Source of the DNA: Pseudeuparius sepicola
Lineage: Eukaryota; Arthropoda; Insecta; Coleoptera; Anthribidae
Direction of reading: 5' to 3'
Assembly: GCA_963920635.1 (NCBI GenBank)
Contig: OY987299.1
Coordinates: 17,597,401 to 17,661,400, forward strand
DNA length: 64,000 nucleotides
Part shown: positions 62,081 through 64,000 of the stretch, piece by piece
Position numbering within the stretch: position 1 is the stretch's first letter
Layout of the letters: each line of letters begins with the position of its first letter
Notes under the pieces: generated by a model
Databases searched by the model: none
What the model was told of the DNA's origin: nothing
What the model saw: the letters and a program-made list of their open reading frames with translations, nothing else
Program-made: the position numbers and the translations under genes

Positions 62081-62587
62081 ACAATCTCATTTCCATAGTA
62101 AGAAAGCAAGGCAGACTTCTCCATAAGTTTTAGTATTTTTTCACATACAGTGAAAAGAAAAAGAGAGGGATTGGAAAAAGTCTTTGCCAATGCCTAAGGC
62201 TCATTTTCTGATCTTTGCCAATAAAACGTTAATTTCTGGTGGACAAATTGTTCAGAAACATTTACATTTTCTGATTGGTTTTAAAAAATGTTTTCATTGA
62301 TGTTAGGTTGATACACTTAACAAAATTTTAAAAAGTACAGGGTGGTGCACTTTTTTGTAGCAGAACTTTAACAGTCGATAGAAAAAATTATTTAAAGAGG
62401 AAATTTCATGTCAACGTATGTCTGTATGGTTTGTACAAAACAAATTCCGATGCACGTCATCGTATACGGCATTGGAAAAGACTCGTCATAGGGACGCAGC
62501 GTTGCCGTATCGTGATAAATAAAGATATAAACAGTAACCGTCGCATTCACCATATTTTTAAACCACAAGCATAAAATGTATTTTATA
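62081..62587. other. Intron after exon 16
   Basis: AT-rich. Contains ACAGGGTGGTGCACTTTTTT at 62338, an element end related to 2340-2405. No coding sequence. Confidence 0.45.
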
Positions 62588-63562
62588 CTCCGACCAAAAA
62601 TCCATAGATAAGTAATGTGCTATCCTTCCACAATGCAATTGTTTGTTATGAAAAATAACAAAAAATCTAACCTCAATTTCTTATTGATAAATAGCAAGTT
62701 TCTGTTTAGGTGCCCAAAGGTATTTTAGGGAGCTAAAAGTCAAAATTAATGTAGGTATTCTTGGTGAATTTAGATTTTTTTTTTAAAAGAGTAATGAACA
62801 CGGCATTTGAACGTAACCTCAAAATATTTTGAACTATTATTATTTTCCTGGTAACCATAGTAACAGGTGCAATAGAAGAAAATTAAGTTTACAACATTTT
62901 TGCTTTAAATCTGGGTCTGCAGGAAACCTAAAAATTATGGTATCATCTTGAGTTATTATTAAATTAAAATTTTCCAAAAAGACATATCACAAATATTTCC
63001 TATTTAAAAGTATGCTATGAAAATAAATAACTTAGTACCTACATTTTCATGCATATTTTTTATAGGTACCTACCTCCGACCTTCGGAGGTACGTAGTTAT
63101 AAAATAAACACCTTTCTGTAAAGCTGAACAAACTTCAACAACAACCTGTCCCGAACACCTCTGGCGCCCATGGATTATTACTATCTGTGTAAACCACCCC
63201 GTTGTTTAGGTTCTGCAGATTTTTTTGCACACCACACAGGTTCTAACCATTCAATTCGCATTCACGGCACTGAAACTCGCACGTTTTTCGCTAAATATGG
63301 ACAAACAGATATGTTGACAACAAACGCCGGCCATTAGAATGCATGAAACGGAGCGATGAAGTAGTGCAGCCAACATAATAATTTAGTTACCGGAACAAAG
63401 ACCCTAACTATTTTGCCGCGAATTTGGAATCTGCAGTTCTGATTGGCTGAAGTGCTTGGGCACCAATAAACAAACAAACGATAAGTGTTTACAAAACAAA
63501 TAGAATAATGTTGGGAAACACTTTTAATATTATTTACTTTATCTATGGATTTTTGGTCGGAG
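62588..63562. mobile_element. 975-bp inverted-repeat element
   Basis: Perfect 24-bp ends beginning CTCCGACCAAAAATCCATAG at 62588-62611 and, mirrored, 63539-63562. Internal hairpin TACCTCCGA/TCGGAGGTA near 63070-63090. No transposase. Confidence 0.85.
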
Positions 63563-64000
63563 ATTTTATATGATAAAAGATTGAACTTTTAGTGGGTTTG
63601 CAGTCAAGTTGGTCTTTAAAGAAAACTATTGGTTAATTGCCAAGCTTGCGGAATTGTTTATTCCAATGCAAAACACGTGGAAACGTTCACGTGCACGTCC
63701 ACGAGGTTATAACTTATAACTCGGGCTCTGGCGGTTGTAAAATCGGCAACGTCGCCCGTAGCGTTAACAGCGGTACCAACATAATACTAGGCCAAATTCA
63801 AATATCAACACACAAAATCACATATGTTTTCATATAAAACGTTGGTAACACAATTTTCGTCATTAATTGTTATTGATGACGTGCAACGGAATTTGTGTTG
63901 TACGAACCATAAATGCTTTGTTTTAAAGATTGAAAAGTTTGAACATTTCAAAAAAATATCAATTATTTTTTATAGTGTGGCTGAGAGCCAAATTTGGTTT
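63563..64000. other. End of window, intron
   Basis: AT-rich with a GC-richer patch at 63640-63780. The 66-codon frame at 63637-63837 is not recognised, and no splice-bounded continuation of hyd is visible. Confidence 0.45.

Noticed and set aside
1..64000. CRISPR arrays, operons or bacterial systems
   Set aside because: The window is clearly eukaryotic: spliced UBR5 exons, LINEs and hAT elements; no spaced identical repeats with unique spacers.

Overview
The window is a piece of an insect nuclear genome, most likely from a species with a large, transposon-rich genome; the order cannot be fixed from sequence alone. It carries one host gene on the + strand: the middle part of the hyperplastic discs / UBR5 HECT-type E3 ubiquitin ligase. 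Sixteen coding exons, all co-linear with animal UBR5, lie between 3501 and 61671. Together they hold 4250 coding bases (about 1416 codons), and the reading phases agree at all 15 internal exon junctions. The N-terminal UBA region lies upstream of the window. The C-terminal part, with the MLLE and HECT domains, lies downstream. What is present is the RCC1-like propeller and small beta-barrel region (exons 2-9), an ankyrin-like segment and the cysteine/histidine-rich UBR box (exon 12), the long helical region (exon 13), two acidic low-complexity exons (14 and 15) and a serine-rich linker (exon 16). Exons are clearly GC-richer than the AT-rich introns.

Layout: 1-3500 is intron with repeats. Exons 1-3 (3501-9850) are separated by 2-3 kb introns full of nested inverted-repeat elements. 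Exons 4-6 (13092-15614) follow, then a 5.4 kb intron with a decayed Crypton-like tyrosine recombinase, exon 7 (21062-21309, with a GC splice donor) and a 5.3 kb intron with a nearly perfect 416-bp inverted repeat. Exons 8-11 (26642-27802) are tightly packed, with introns of 58-122 bp. Intron 11 (11 kb) is almost entirely one hAT-type insertion with an exact 8-bp target duplication. That insertion holds the two ORF regions of a Jockey-type LINE on the minus strand and several smaller elements. Exons 12 (UBR box) and 13 follow. Intron 13 contains a broken SWIM zinc-finger transposon gene. Exons 14 and 15 come next, then the 8.7 kb intron 15 with hAT-like elements and a puzzling cluster of a repeated motif, and finally exon 16 at 61439-61671.

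Apart from this gene, everything recognisable is mobile or repeat DNA: hAT, Tc1/mariner-like, piggyBac-like and other short inverted-repeat elements, 5'-truncated LINEs, tRNA- and 5S-rRNA-like fragments, LTR-like sequence and tandem repeats. No tRNA gene, CRISPR array or second intact host gene was found. The main biological interest is the history of intron growth inside one essential E3 ligase gene. It can be read from target-site duplications, from a paralogous empty site and from nested insertions.
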